Shown here one piece after another: positions 18,465 to 27,735 of a stretch of DNA of 64,000 nucleotides (its first letter is position 1; each line of letters starts with the position of its first letter). A program made the translations under genes and the position numbers. The DNA lies in assembly GCF_030699305.1 (NCBI RefSeq), contig NZ_JAUYNB010000034.1, forward strand, positions 1-64,000, in the 5' to 3' direction. Below the pieces are notes generated by a model, which did not search any database, was not told the origin of the DNA, and saw nothing but the letters and a program-made list of their open reading frames with translations. Source of the stretch: Novosphingobium sp. (lineage in GTDB: Bacteria > Pseudomonadota > Alphaproteobacteria > Sphingomonadales > Sphingomonadaceae).

Positions 18465-20443
18465 GCAATCCCGACGAGCCGCAGGACGGCGGCGCTGGCG
18501 ACGATCCCAAGACGGTGTTCGCGCCTTTCAATCCCGGCGCCTCGGCCATTCCCGTGCCGCCTGCTCCGCTTCCCGGCCCGGCACCTGCACCTGCTCCTGC
18601 TCCTGCTCCTGCTCCCGCTCCCGCTCCCGCACCTCCCGCCGAACCGGCCGCCAGTGCGATGCCTGCGGCGGGCGATGGCCGCATCCGCACCGGAGACGTC
18701 CTCAACCACATCTACGAAGTGCGCCGGTTCATCGCGCGCGGCGGGATGGGGGAAGTCTATGAAGGGGTGAACGTCAACAACCCGGATGAACGGGTGGCGA
18801 TCAAGGTAATTCTGCCGGCGCTGGCCGCCGATCCCAACGTGCAGGCCATGTTCCGCAAGGAAGCCACCACGCTGACCCGGCTGTCGCACCCGGCGCTGGT
18901 GACCTATCGCCTGCTGGCGCAGGAACCGCGGCTGGGCGTGCTGTATATCGTCACCGAATATATCGACGGCAAGAATCTGTCGGATGTGCTGGCCAGCGTG
19001 CCGCGCGATGCCGCCAGCCTGGCCGGGCTGATGCGGCGGCTGGCCGACGGGCTGCGCGTGGCGCACGAACTGGGCGCGGTTCACCGCGATATCTCACCTG
19101 ACAACGTGATCCTGGAAGATGGCGAGCTGAACAAGGCGCGGATCATCGATTTCGGCATCGCGAAGGATCTTGATCCCGGCAAGGCGACGATCATCGGTGA
19201 TGGCTTTGCCGGTAAGCTGGCTTATGTCGCGCCCGAACAGCTGGGCTATTTCGATCGCGAAATGGGACCGTGGAGCGATATCTACAGTCTGGCACTGGTG
19301 ATCCTGGCGGTCGCTTCGGGCAAAAACGTGGACATGGGCGCAACCCTGTTCGACGCGGTGGAAAAGCGCCGCGCGGGTGTGGATGTGTCGATTGCGCCGG
19401 AACCGCTCCGCCCGATCCTGATGGCGATGCTTCAGCCCAACCCGAAGGACCGGCTGCGCTCGATGACCGAAGTGATCGCGGCGCTGGACAATCCGGCGCT
19501 GCTGGCGGCGGCCAAACCCGAGATCCCGGCCAAGCCTGCCGGACCGGGGCTGGCGGCGAAAGTGGTCGATTTCGTCAAGGCCAAGCCGGCGCTGGTCGGC
19601 GGCGGCGTGCTGGTCACGGCCGTGCTGGCTGCTGTTGCTGTGCTGCTGCCGGGCGATCAGACCGCCCCGGAGACAGCGCCGACCGAGGCCGCCGCAAGCG
19701 CCGATGCACCCGATGCAACCGCGCGCAAGGCTGTGCTTGGCGTGTTGCCCAGCCTGCCGTGTTCCTGGCTGGATATGGACAAGCTGGAAGTGGCACAAGG
19801 CGGCGTCACGGCCTCGTTCCGGGGCGTGGCAGGCTATACCGCGCGCACCCAGACCGCGATCACTAACGCATTGGTGGCGAGCGGGCTGACCGTTGCCAGC
19901 ATCAATTTTGAGAACGTCTCGCCCGCTCCGACTGCCATTTGCGCGTTGCTCGATGCCTATCGCCCGATCAAATCGGCGCGCGGGGGCGATATCGTTTCGG
20001 ACCAGACCAAGTATGAAAAGGCGCTCCAGTCTGAAGGGGCCAGTCAGGGCCAGATCGTCGCCGTGCCGCAGATCCATATCTCGGCCGATGCGATGCGCGG
20101 CCAGTTGGCGCTGGGCGGGATCGATCCGGATGGCACTGCGGCGGTGTTTGTGAACAGCACGGCGGACCTGCGGGCCTATCTCGAAAATCCGGCCAACGGG
20201 GGCATGAATCCGGATGGGTCGGCCACGCTGAAGGCCGCGCAGCCGGTGGATGGCCTGGTGGGCGTGCTGGTGGTCTATTCCGCCAATGCGATCGATCCGG
20301 CCCTGATCGCGCCGCCGCCCGGCGCGCGGGGTGAGGATTGGCATACCCGGTTCCTCGCCACCGCGCGGCAGAACGGCTGGCAGGTTGACATGACGTGGTT
20401 CAAGATCGTCGATGAAGTGCCCGAAACCGCCCCGCCGGGCTGA
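18461..20443 (+). CDS. ppkA: T6SS Ser/Thr protein kinase PpkA
   Basis: 660 residues from ATG 18461 (overlap with the pppA stop). The frame is open further upstream but is then antisense-like to PppA. A Pro-Ala repeat (about 39-62) precedes a complete kinase domain: Gly loop RGGMGEVYEG (about 91), VAIKV, HRDISPDN (about 207), DFGIAK (about 229) and the APE loop. One membrane helix (about 376-398) leads to a periplasmic domain of about 260 residues, a possible sensor. PpkA phosphorylates the FHA protein TagH to start T6SS assembly. Confidence 0.93.
   Translation: MSNPDEPQDGGAGDDPKTVFAPFNPGASAIPVPPAPLPGPAPAPAPAPAPAPAPAPAPPAEPAASAMPAAGDGRIRTGDVLNHIYEVRRFIARGGMGEVYEGVNVNNPDERVAIKVILPALAADPNVQAMFRKEATTLTRLSHPALVTYRLLAQEPRLGVLYIVTEYIDGKNLSDVLASVPRDAASLAGLMRRLADGLRVAHELGAVHRDISPDNVILEDGELNKARIIDFGIAKDLDPGKATIIGDGFAGKLAYVAPEQLGYFDREMGPWSDIYSLALVILAVASGKNVDMGATLFDAVEKRRAGVDVSIAPEPLRPILMAMLQPNPKDRLRSMTEVIAALDNPALLAAAKPEIPAKPAGPGLAAKVVDFVKAKPALVGGGVLVTAVLAAVAVLLPGDQTAPETAPTEAAASADAPDATARKAVLGVLPSLPCSWLDMDKLEVAQGGVTASFRGVAGYTARTQTAITNALVASGLTVASINFENVSPAPTAICALLDAYRPIKSARGGDIVSDQTKYEKALQSEGASQGQIVAVPQIHISADAMRGQLALGGIDPDGTAAVFVNSTADLRAYLENPANGGMNPDGSATLKAAQPVDGLVGVLVVYSANAIDPALIAPPPGARGEDWHTRFLATARQNGWQVDMTWFKIVDEVPETAPPG
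18577..18645 (+). repeat. Hexanucleotide repeat encoding Pro-Ala
   Basis: A run of GCTCCT/GCTCCC/GCACCT units encodes about 11 Pro-Ala pairs between the ppkA start and its kinase domain. Slippage by six bases would keep the frame and change the linker length. Confidence 0.75.
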
Positions 20444-20452
20444 GCGGACGGA

Positions 20453-21880
20453 TCATGCCCGCAGCAAGCGCTGGGCTGCGATCAGTGCCAGCGCATCGGC
20501 CAGTTGCAGGGCGGGGTCGTGCGGCAACGCGGCCCAGACTTGCGCTAGTTCAGCATGGTCGGCCTGACCATCCAGCCTGGCGAGCAGGCCGCGCGCGGCC
20601 GGATCGGGCAACTGCATCTGTTCGAAATGCAGCGTCGTCACCGCCGGGTGGCCCAGCGCGATTTGCGCGCGAACCAGCGGGCTGGCCAGCGGGTGCGCGG
20701 AACTGCCCAGCGTGAACGGGGGTGGGGCAGTGCTGAGGTGCAGCAGCCCCAGCTTGAACAGCTCGAACAGCCCGTCAAGCCGGTCCGCCGGATCGGCGAT
20801 TTCCGCCACCGGGCGGTGCGCAGGCCAGCCGCTGCCCAGCTGTAGCAACCAGTCCTGCAAGCCATGGTCACGCAGCGCGAACGTGGTTTCGCCGCACTGG
20901 ATTGCCCCGTTGTCACCCAGCTGGAATTGTCCGGCGGCATGGCAGCCGCGCAGCACGTCCAGCGCCGGGGTCCGGCCGGGGTTGCGCCCGGCGCGGGTGA
21001 ACAGGCTTTGCCGGAAGAACCGCATCGCGGCGTAGTCATCGCGCTGCGCGGCCTGGACGATGGCCTCCGTCGGCACGGGGCCTTGCGCGGCGGCGCCATC
21101 GGGCAGGAACCCGTCGCCCAGCCGGTTGCGGCCCGAATCGTTCAGAAACTCCAGCCCCACGGCCGTCGCTGCAGCGGCCGTATCGGCCAGTGATTGGGGC
21201 GAAAAGACCTCGCCCAGCTCGTCATGGAACAGCACGGCATCGGGCCTGCTCAGCATTGCCACGGATTGCGCGCGCATCGCGGATACGACCGAATCGTCAC
21301 CCTCCCGCGGGCGGGCGTGGTTTTCCAGAAAGGCGCGGGCCGCCGCGATCCGCGCTTCGATGCCGTGAACATCGGCCAGTGCATCCAGCAGCATTTCACG
21401 CATGACCCGGCGGATATGGCCGCCCGGCAGCGCGTTGTAGCTGACAAAGAACAAGCCGTCCGGGGCGAGCGCCTTGCCCGCCAGCGCCATCACCGCCTGT
21501 TGCACCGGGCCTGGCACCCAGGCGTAGACACCGTGCGCGATGATGTAATCGAAGCTGCCGGGCGCAGCGGCCGCGACGTAATCCATGATGTCGGCCTGTT
21601 CGATACAGATGTTGGCCATGCCCGATGCCGCGGCCAGCGCCTGCCCGCGCGCGACTGCGGCGGCGGACAGATCAAAGCTGACGAACTGTGCCTGCGGGAA
21701 TGCGGCGGCCAGCGCGATCAGGTTGAACCCATCCCCGCCGCCGATCTCCAGCACCCGTGCCCGCTCCGGTGCTGCAGCGGTCAGGCCATGCAATTGTGCG
21801 ATCAGCGCCAGCCGGTCCGGGTGGGTCTGCGGAAACATCGCGGTCGGGTAAGCAACGGTGTCATAGGAAGTAGTCGTCAT
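20453..21880 (-). CDS. SAM-dependent methyltransferase with regulatory domain (protein-lysine methyltransferase-like)
   Basis: 475 residues. An N-terminal class I methyltransferase fold shows motif I VLEIGGGDGFN (about 43), then FVSFDLS and QADIMDY. A central region (about 215-300) resembles the methyltransferase regulatory domain of rickettsial outer-membrane protein-lysine methyltransferases. A helical, Leu/Ala-rich C-terminal part follows. The start MTTTSYDTVAYPTAMFPQTHP fits that family. It converges on ppkA (9 bases between the stops) and is divergent from the GH19-like gene. A role in modifying a T6SS or surface protein is possible but unproven. Confidence 0.7.
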   Translation of the reverse strand: MTTTSYDTVAYPTAMFPQTHPDRLALIAQLHGLTAAAPERARVLEIGGGDGFNLIALAAAFPQAQFVSFDLSAAAVARGQALAAASGMANICIEQADIMDYVAAAAPGSFDYIIAHGVYAWVPGPVQQAVMALAGKALAPDGLFFVSYNALPGGHIRRVMREMLLDALADVHGIEARIAAARAFLENHARPREGDDSVVSAMRAQSVAMLSRPDAVLFHDELGEVFSPQSLADTAAAATAVGLEFLNDSGRNRLGDGFLPDGAAAQGPVPTEAIVQAAQRDDYAAMRFFRQSLFTRAGRNPGRTPALDVLRGCHAAGQFQLGDNGAIQCGETTFALRDHGLQDWLLQLGSGWPAHRPVAEIADPADRLDGLFELFKLGLLHLSTAPPPFTLGSSAHPLASPLVRAQIALGHPAVTTLHFEQMQLPDPAARGLLARLDGQADHAELAQVWAALPHDPALQLADALALIAAQRLLRA

Positions 21881-22041
21881 CAGGTGGCCTGTCGCTGCAT
21901 CAGTTGCTGGAGACTAGGGTGTGAAATGATATTCGCAAAAGAATGAATCGCCGCCCGGATGGATTACGAATTGCATTGCAGTTGGTGCGGTATGGTCCGA
22001 TGATCCAGCCACTGCGATGACAGGAAAGATGGACCGGTCCA
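21881..22041. promoter_or_regulatory. Divergent intergenic region methyltransferase / GH19-like gene
   Basis: 161 bases, AT-richer around 21925-21980. It should carry promoters for both divergent genes. I see no clear repeat or operator. Confidence 0.35.
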
Positions 22042-23139
22042 ATGCGTCTGACGATCCGAAAATCAGTTGGTAAACAAGGCGCCAACCGGCCCGCCGATGT
22101 CGCGATTGTCCAGGATTTGTTCAACCGCTGTGAAGCGGCCACCCGTCTCGTCGCCGGCCATCCGCCGTTTGCCGATTGGGCGGGCAGTGTGTTTGGCCTG
22201 CCGGACCTGCGGATCGCCAATTCCACTGCGCCATTTGCGGCCGTCGATCACTACACCGGTTATTACGCCGGGCCGCAACTGGGGCCGCTGCCGTATCAGC
22301 GCACGCTGCATCTGCTTGATCCGCCGCGTACGGCCTTGCCAGTCGATGGCGAGATTTCGGATGCGGTGATCGAACGGATCGAGGCGTTTCAGCGCGATGT
22401 GATGCGCACCACGGTAGTCGACGGCCTGCTCAGCAGCCCGACCGGGCCGACGTTCAAACGGATTCAGGCCAATGCCCGCGCCAGCCAGACCGGCGACCTG
22501 TTCGGGGATTGTGACAACACACTCAGCAGCACGATCGATCTCGACAAGCTGGAAAAGCTGTTCAAACTTCAGATCACGGACGGCACCCAGGATCAGGCCG
22601 CGCCAAACTTCCGCACGCTGGTGCAGCGGATCACGGGGGATACCGAAGTGACCGATCTGCGCTGGGCGGCCTATATGCTGGCCACCACCAAGATCGAGGC
22701 GATGCACAATTTCTGGCCGATCAAGGAAACCGGCGGGGATGCCTATCTCAAGCGCAAGTATGACGTCGAAGGCGAAAATCCACTGCGGGCCAAGCGGATG
22801 GGCAACACCACTGCCGGTGATGGCGTGAAATATGCCGGGCGCGGCTTCGTCCAGCTCACCTGGAAGGACTTGTACAAGAAATTGAGCAAGCAGCTATCGC
22901 TGGGCGACGCGCTGGTGACCGATCCGGACAAGGCGCTGGTCTATGATAACGCCTACAACATCATGTCGATCGGTATGCGCAATGGATCGTTCACGGGTGT
23001 TGGCCTGGGCCGGTTCATCAACGAGGAAAAGTGCGACTATTTCAACGCCCGCAAGATCATCAACGGCACCGACCGCGCCGATGATGTGGCGGCGCTGGCC
23101 GAAGGGTTCGAAGTGATTATCCGGCTGGCACAGCGGTAG
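22042..23139 (+). CDS. GH19-like muramidase/chitinase-fold protein, probable T6SS effector
   Basis: 365 residues, no signal peptide. The N-terminal 150 residues begin like a peptidoglycan-binding domain (SVGKQGANRPADVAIVQDLF). The C-terminal half resembles GH19-type lysozymes and phage endolysins: the helix with TTKIEAMHNF supplies the likely catalytic Glu, KYAGRGFVQLTWKDLY is the hallmark motif, and RKIINGTDRADDVAALA closes the domain. Absence of a signal peptide and location between ppkA and clpV point to a peptidoglycan-degrading effector delivered to neighbours. No same-strand immunity gene follows: the next gene is on the opposite strand and has no signal peptide. Confidence 0.75.
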   Translation: MRLTIRKSVGKQGANRPADVAIVQDLFNRCEAATRLVAGHPPFADWAGSVFGLPDLRIANSTAPFAAVDHYTGYYAGPQLGPLPYQRTLHLLDPPRTALPVDGEISDAVIERIEAFQRDVMRTTVVDGLLSSPTGPTFKRIQANARASQTGDLFGDCDNTLSSTIDLDKLEKLFKLQITDGTQDQAAPNFRTLVQRITGDTEVTDLRWAAYMLATTKIEAMHNFWPIKETGGDAYLKRKYDVEGENPLRAKRMGNTTAGDGVKYAGRGFVQLTWKDLYKKLSKQLSLGDALVTDPDKALVYDNAYNIMSIGMRNGSFTGVGLGRFINEEKCDYFNARKIINGTDRADDVAALAEGFEVIIRLAQR

Positions 23140-23157
23140 AATGAAGCCGTCTGACGT

Positions 23158-24012
23158 CTAGCGGGATGAGGAAATCGAAGTCTGCAACAACTGGCTGAGA
23201 GGCACGGACAACTGCCCTTTTGCAGGATTGGCATTTTTGCCGATGATTTCCGAGAAAATAGAGTTCTGATCGGCATGCAACTGCGAAAAGTAGAGCAGAA
23301 ACAGACTGCGTTGCTCCTCGAAATCGCTGACAGTTTCGGTCGGCGTCAGGAAAATGTCCAAGGCAAAGATAATCGGCTGGAATCGGGCCAGCAACTTGAA
23401 GGGCGCTTTGAGCAAGGCAATGCGTGAAGCGATTGTGCGCATGATCTGGTTGCGAGCGCGAGAGTTGTATCCACCGGCCTTCAGGGCGCGTTTGGCAATG
23501 GTAGGCGCGTTGGCGCTGACCCAGCTAGCCAAATCCTTGCCTCCTTCCTTGGCGAGGATTCTTGCTACATCGGTGGCAGAACTGGCATTCAGGATTTTCC
23601 AGATGACGTCCATCAGCCGGAACGCACCTTGCCCTGTGGAGTTCAGGCCGCTTTTGACCCAGTCCTTGGTCAGGCTGATGCCCTTGTCATAGATCTTTTG
23701 ATCAACGGTTTTCTGCTTCAGGCCAAGCCCGTCTTCGATGATGAACTTGGCGATTGAGCCTGCTGCATCGGCCTCTTTCGGTGGTTCAGCCAGATAGCCT
23801 TGCTGTTGGCCGATGTTTTCCATCCGAGACGAGAACTCCGCCAACAAGGCGAGACGCTCCGCAACGCTAGACCGACTTCGCACCGCCTTCAGCGCACCTT
23901 TGAAGTCCAGCCGGTAGATACCGTTGAAATTCTTGATCCGCGCGCTAGTGATATCGTCAAAGTAGCTGGCCATGTTCTGCGGTGCAGGAGGCTGAAATTT
24001 CAATGAGGCCAT
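23158..24012 (-). CDS. Unknown protein, last gene of the clpV operon
   Basis: 284 residues. The ATG at 24012 is preceded by a strong AGGAGG about 6 bases upstream, so it is preferred over the ORF start at 24048 inside clpV. It begins 10 bases after clpV. I do not recognise a family. It has no signal peptide, is helical and Lys/Ser/Ala-rich, and contains one moderately hydrophobic stretch near residues 205-235 (FQPIIFALDIFL). Base composition is visibly AT-richer than the flanking T6SS genes, which suggests separate acquisition. It ends 18 bases from the convergent GH19-like gene. It could be an effector, an immunity protein or an accessory protein. Confidence 0.6.
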   Translation of the reverse strand: MASLKFQPPAPQNMASYFDDITSARIKNFNGIYRLDFKGALKAVRSRSSVAERLALLAEFSSRMENIGQQQGYLAEPPKEADAAGSIAKFIIEDGLGLKQKTVDQKIYDKGISLTKDWVKSGLNSTGQGAFRLMDVIWKILNASSATDVARILAKEGGKDLASWVSANAPTIAKRALKAGGYNSRARNQIMRTIASRIALLKAPFKLLARFQPIIFALDIFLTPTETVSDFEEQRSLFLLYFSQLHADQNSIFSEIIGKNANPAKGQLSVPLSQLLQTSISSSR

Positions 24013-24022
24013 CGTCCCCTCC

Positions 24023-26683
24023 TCAACCGAACACGTATTTGAAGCCATCGCCGTCCACCGTCACGTCGATGGTTTCGATCGGCTCGCCCGACATCTGCTT
24101 TTCGAGCAGCTGGATCGAGATTTCAGGCAGCATGGTGTTGGTCAGGATCGCGTCAATCACGCGGCCGCCGCTGGCGACTTCGTTGCAGCGCGATACGATC
24201 AGTTCGACCACTTCCTGACCATAGCTGAACACGATCCCGTGGTTTTCCATGAACCGCTTGACCACGCGGGCCATCTGCAAGCGGACGATCCCTTGCAGCA
24301 TGGTTGGCGAGAGCGGGTAATAGGGCAGAACCATCAGGCGACCGAGCAGCGCGGGCGGGAAGGTCTTGAGCAGATCCGGGCGCAGCGCCGAGGCCAGCGC
24401 CTCGGTCGAGGGCTTCATTTCCTCGTCCTCGCTCATCGTCGTGATCAGATCGGTCCCGACGTTGCTGGTCAGCAGGATCAGGGTGTTCTTGAAATCGATG
24501 AACCGCCCTTCGCTGTCGTTCATGAAGCCCTTGTCGAAGACCTGGAAGAACATCTCGTGGACGTCGGGGTGGGCCTTTTCCACTTCGTCGAGCAGCACCA
24601 CCGAATAGGGCCGCCGCCGCACCGCTTCGGTCAGCACGCCGCCCTGGCCATAGCCGACATACCCGGCCGGCGCGCCCTTGAGCGTGGAGACGGTGTGGGC
24701 TTCCTGAAACTCGCTCATGTTGATGACGATCAGGCTGTCATCGCCGGAATAGAGCAGTTCCGACAGGACGTGCGCGGTTTCGGTCTTGCCGACGCCGGAT
24801 GGGCCGCACAGCATGAACACGCCCACCGGCTTGTTCGGGTTGTCCAGCTTGGCGCGGCTGGTCTGGATGCGCTTGGCGATGGCATCCATCGCGTCGTCCT
24901 GGCCGATCACCCGTTCTTTCAACTGGTCGGAAATGGTCAGGACCGAGGCGATCTCGTTCTTGACCATCCGCCCCACCGGAATCCCGGTCCAGTCACCGAC
25001 CACGGCGGCGACGGCATCGGCATCGGCCACGCCGAACACCATCGGCGCGTCGCCCTGCGCGGCGCGCATCGCTTCGAGCGCAGTGTCGAGCGCGGCCTTG
25101 AGCGCGGCGGTATCGACCGGTGCGGGGGCATCTTCACCCTCCGGTGCGGGGGCGTTGGCGGTGGCCAGGGCGTCTCGGGCACTGCGCACGCCTTCCAGCG
25201 CGACCTTTTCGGCTTCCCACTTGACCTCGGCGGCTTCCTGTTCGGCCCGCGCATCGATCAGCAATTCGTCGATCTTGGCGACGCGGTCATCGCTGCGATA
25301 CTGCCCGGCCTGTTCACGCGCGGCGATCTCGCGCTCGACTTCCAGCAGTTCGACCCGGCGGCGGCGATCCTCGACCTGGGCGGGGACAGCGTGCTGCGAC
25401 ACGGCGACGCGCGCGCAGGCGGTGTCGAGCAGGCTGACCGCCTTGTCCGGCAGCTGCCGCGCCGGAACATAGCGCTGTGACAGCTTGACCGCTGCGTCCA
25501 CCGCTTCATCCAGCAGCACCACGTCATGGTGCTTTTCCATCATCGGCGCGACCGAACGCAGCATGGCAACGGCGTTGTCCGTATCGGGCTCGCCGACGTC
25601 GACCGTCTGGAACCGGCGGGTCAGCGCGGGGTCTTTCTCGAAATACTGGCGGTATTCGGCGTAGGTCGTCGCCGCGATGGTCCGCAGCCGTCCGCGCGCC
25701 AGCGCTGGCTTCAGCAGGTTGGCGGCATCGCCGGTTCCGGCCTGACCGCCCGCGCCGACCAGAGTGTGGGCCTCATCGATGAACAGGATGATCGGCTTGG
25801 GGCTGGACTCAACCTCGTCGATCACCTGCCGCAACCGCTTCTCGAACTCACCCTTGACCGATGCCCCGGCCTGCAGCAGCCCGATATCGAGCGAGCGCAC
25901 GGTCACGCCCTGCAAGGCGGGCGGAACATCGCCATCGGTAATGCGCCGCGCAAAGCCTTCGGCCACGGCGGTCTTGCCGACCCCGGCCTCACCCACCAGG
26001 ATCGGGTTGTTCTGCCGCCGCCGCAGCAGGATATCGACGACCTGCCGGATTTCCGCATCGCGCCCGACGATCTTGTCGATCTCGCCGCTGCGGGCCTTTT
26101 CGGTCAGGTCGATGGAGAACTTGGCCAGCGCCTCGCCTTCACCCACCGGGCCGGCCCCGGCTTCGCCGCCGCCTGCGCTGCCGGGACCGGAATCAATCGA
26201 AGTGGTTTCCCCGGAAGGGGCGGTGATGCGTTCGAATTCATCGCCCAGCTTTTCGACCTGGATCTTGCGGAATTCGGCCGAAATCCCGAACAGCGCGTTC
26301 TTCAGCGTCGCGGTCTTGAGCATCCCGTACACCAGGTGGCCGGTCCGCACCCGGCTGGCCGAAAATTGCAGCGAGGCATAGATCCAGCCCTTCTCGATCG
26401 CTTCCTCGATCTGCGGGGCGAAATCGGAAATCGCGCTGGCCCCGCGCGGCAAGGCGTCGAGCGCGGCCACCACATCGCGGGCGAGCTGGGTATCGTTCAG
26501 GCCGAACGCGGTGCGGATCGCCCCCAGATCGTTCTGCGGATCCTGCAACAGCACGTGCAGCCAGTGGATCAGTTCGACATAGGGGTTGCCGCGCATCTTG
26601 CAGAAGCTGGTTGCGGTTTCGATGCCCTTGAGCGTGGTCGGGTTGAGCCGCCCGAAAAGCGAGGCCCGGCTGATCTCGGTCAT
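24023..26683 (-). CDS. clpV: T6SS sheath-recycling ATPase ClpV (TssH)
   Basis: 886 residues from ATG 26683, which overlaps the tssG stop. The open frame runs on to 28006, but the part before MTEISRASLFGRLNP is antisense-like and inside tssG. Domains: ClpN repeats (1-150); AAA+ domain 1 with Walker A GEAGVGKTAV; a coiled-coil middle region with an Ala/Pro-rich insertion (about 520); AAA+ domain 2 with Walker A GPSGVGKTET and the YVGYGQGG pore-type loop; and a C-terminal small domain. ClpV disassembles contracted TssB/TssC sheath. Confidence 0.96.
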   Translation of the reverse strand: MTEISRASLFGRLNPTTLKGIETATSFCKMRGNPYVELIHWLHVLLQDPQNDLGAIRTAFGLNDTQLARDVVAALDALPRGASAISDFAPQIEEAIEKGWIYASLQFSASRVRTGHLVYGMLKTATLKNALFGISAEFRKIQVEKLGDEFERITAPSGETTSIDSGPGSAGGGEAGAGPVGEGEALAKFSIDLTEKARSGEIDKIVGRDAEIRQVVDILLRRRQNNPILVGEAGVGKTAVAEGFARRITDGDVPPALQGVTVRSLDIGLLQAGASVKGEFEKRLRQVIDEVESSPKPIILFIDEAHTLVGAGGQAGTGDAANLLKPALARGRLRTIAATTYAEYRQYFEKDPALTRRFQTVDVGEPDTDNAVAMLRSVAPMMEKHHDVVLLDEAVDAAVKLSQRYVPARQLPDKAVSLLDTACARVAVSQHAVPAQVEDRRRRVELLEVEREIAAREQAGQYRSDDRVAKIDELLIDARAEQEAAEVKWEAEKVALEGVRSARDALATANAPAPEGEDAPAPVDTAALKAALDTALEAMRAAQGDAPMVFGVADADAVAAVVGDWTGIPVGRMVKNEIASVLTISDQLKERVIGQDDAMDAIAKRIQTSRAKLDNPNKPVGVFMLCGPSGVGKTETAHVLSELLYSGDDSLIVINMSEFQEAHTVSTLKGAPAGYVGYGQGGVLTEAVRRRPYSVVLLDEVEKAHPDVHEMFFQVFDKGFMNDSEGRFIDFKNTLILLTSNVGTDLITTMSEDEEMKPSTEALASALRPDLLKTFPPALLGRLMVLPYYPLSPTMLQGIVRLQMARVVKRFMENHGIVFSYGQEVVELIVSRCNEVASGGRVIDAILTNTMLPEISIQLLEKQMSGEPIETIDVTVDGDGFKYVFG

Positions 26684-27735
26684 GATGCTATTCCCCCGGT
26701 TTGATGCTGCTGTGTGGTTGCTGGCTTGCGGCGTGAACTGCGGCGCAGATGGGCGTCGCGGCGAATGGGCTGGTTGGCGTCGCGCCCTACCCAGCTGGTC
26801 CAGCCCAGCCGGGCGCGGCCATCGAGCCGGGTCGGCGGGGCCTGATGGCTGGCGATTTCCACCGCGATATCCCATTCCAGATGACGCGGCGCAAAAGCGT
26901 CCAGCGCTTCGGCGGCGATCGCGAAGCGGTTGCCGGTGGGCATCAGCGACAGGTAATCCTGATGGGACTGCGCGCGGATCACCACGCGGAAGGCATCCGT
27001 CACCGTCTTGACCCGCGACCCCAGGATCGCGTCCTCGCCCAGCACGCAAAAACCGGTGCCGAGGCGCGAACGATCCGCGACTTCGATAGTCTGCCAGCGG
27101 GGCTGGTATTCCTGCACGACCAGTGGCTGGCGCAGCAGGTGGGACAGTGCATCCTGAATGCCCGCCGCACTGCGGCGCGAGGCGAAAAACCCGGCGTAAT
27201 GCAGCCGCGCCGCTGCCGGAAAGGCGCTGTCTGCCGCCACGCCCAACCGCGCGCCGGACAAGTGCGCCAGATAGTTTGCAAACCGGTCGTCCTGCGGCCG
27301 GTCCAGCTGTGCGGCAGGCTGCGAATCCGCCCAGGCCCGATAGAAGAATTGCAGCATCCGCCCGCTGAGCAAGTCCAGAAACCGCCCGAATGGTCGCGAT
27401 TTGGCATAGCGCGCTTCGTAATGCGCGTATTCGGTCAGGTGGATCGGCATCGGCCCCATCGGGCCAAGCAGGCCCAGCCAGTGCCCGGTAATGCTGGCGC
27501 GGCCGCGTTCCTGCTCGATCGCTTCCAGCGTGGCGGCCGGGAAGTTCAGGCTGGGGGCCTGGCGCAGTTCGGCGACGTTCTGGTTGGGCAACCGCGCCCG
27601 CCCGATCCGGGGCAGCCCGCCCGCCAGCGCTTCCAGCCGCCGCAACAGCGGAAACAGGCCCCACTTGCGGACCGTTGGCGCAGCGCTCGCCAGATAGCTC
27701 AGATGTTGTGCTGGCGGCCGATGCGGGGGGGCCAT
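26680..27735 (-). CDS. tssG: T6SS baseplate protein TssG
   Basis: 351 residues. Family motifs visible are the N-terminal KWGLFPLLRRLEAL, GLLGPMGPMPIHLTEY, and RRSAAGIQDALSHLLRQPLVV. TssG dimers and TssF form the wedge of the baseplate. The gene overlaps tssF by 37 bases and clpV by 4, consistent with translational coupling. The last 35 residues are basic and Gln/Arg-rich. Confidence 0.93.
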   Translation of the reverse strand: MAPPHRPPAQHLSYLASAAPTVRKWGLFPLLRRLEALAGGLPRIGRARLPNQNVAELRQAPSLNFPAATLEAIEQERGRASITGHWLGLLGPMGPMPIHLTEYAHYEARYAKSRPFGRFLDLLSGRMLQFFYRAWADSQPAAQLDRPQDDRFANYLAHLSGARLGVAADSAFPAAARLHYAGFFASRRSAAGIQDALSHLLRQPLVVQEYQPRWQTIEVADRSRLGTGFCVLGEDAILGSRVKTVTDAFRVVIRAQSHQDYLSLMPTGNRFAIAAEALDAFAPRHLEWDIAVEIASHQAPPTRLDGRARLGWTSWVGRDANQPIRRDAHLRRSSRRKPATTQQHQTGGIAS

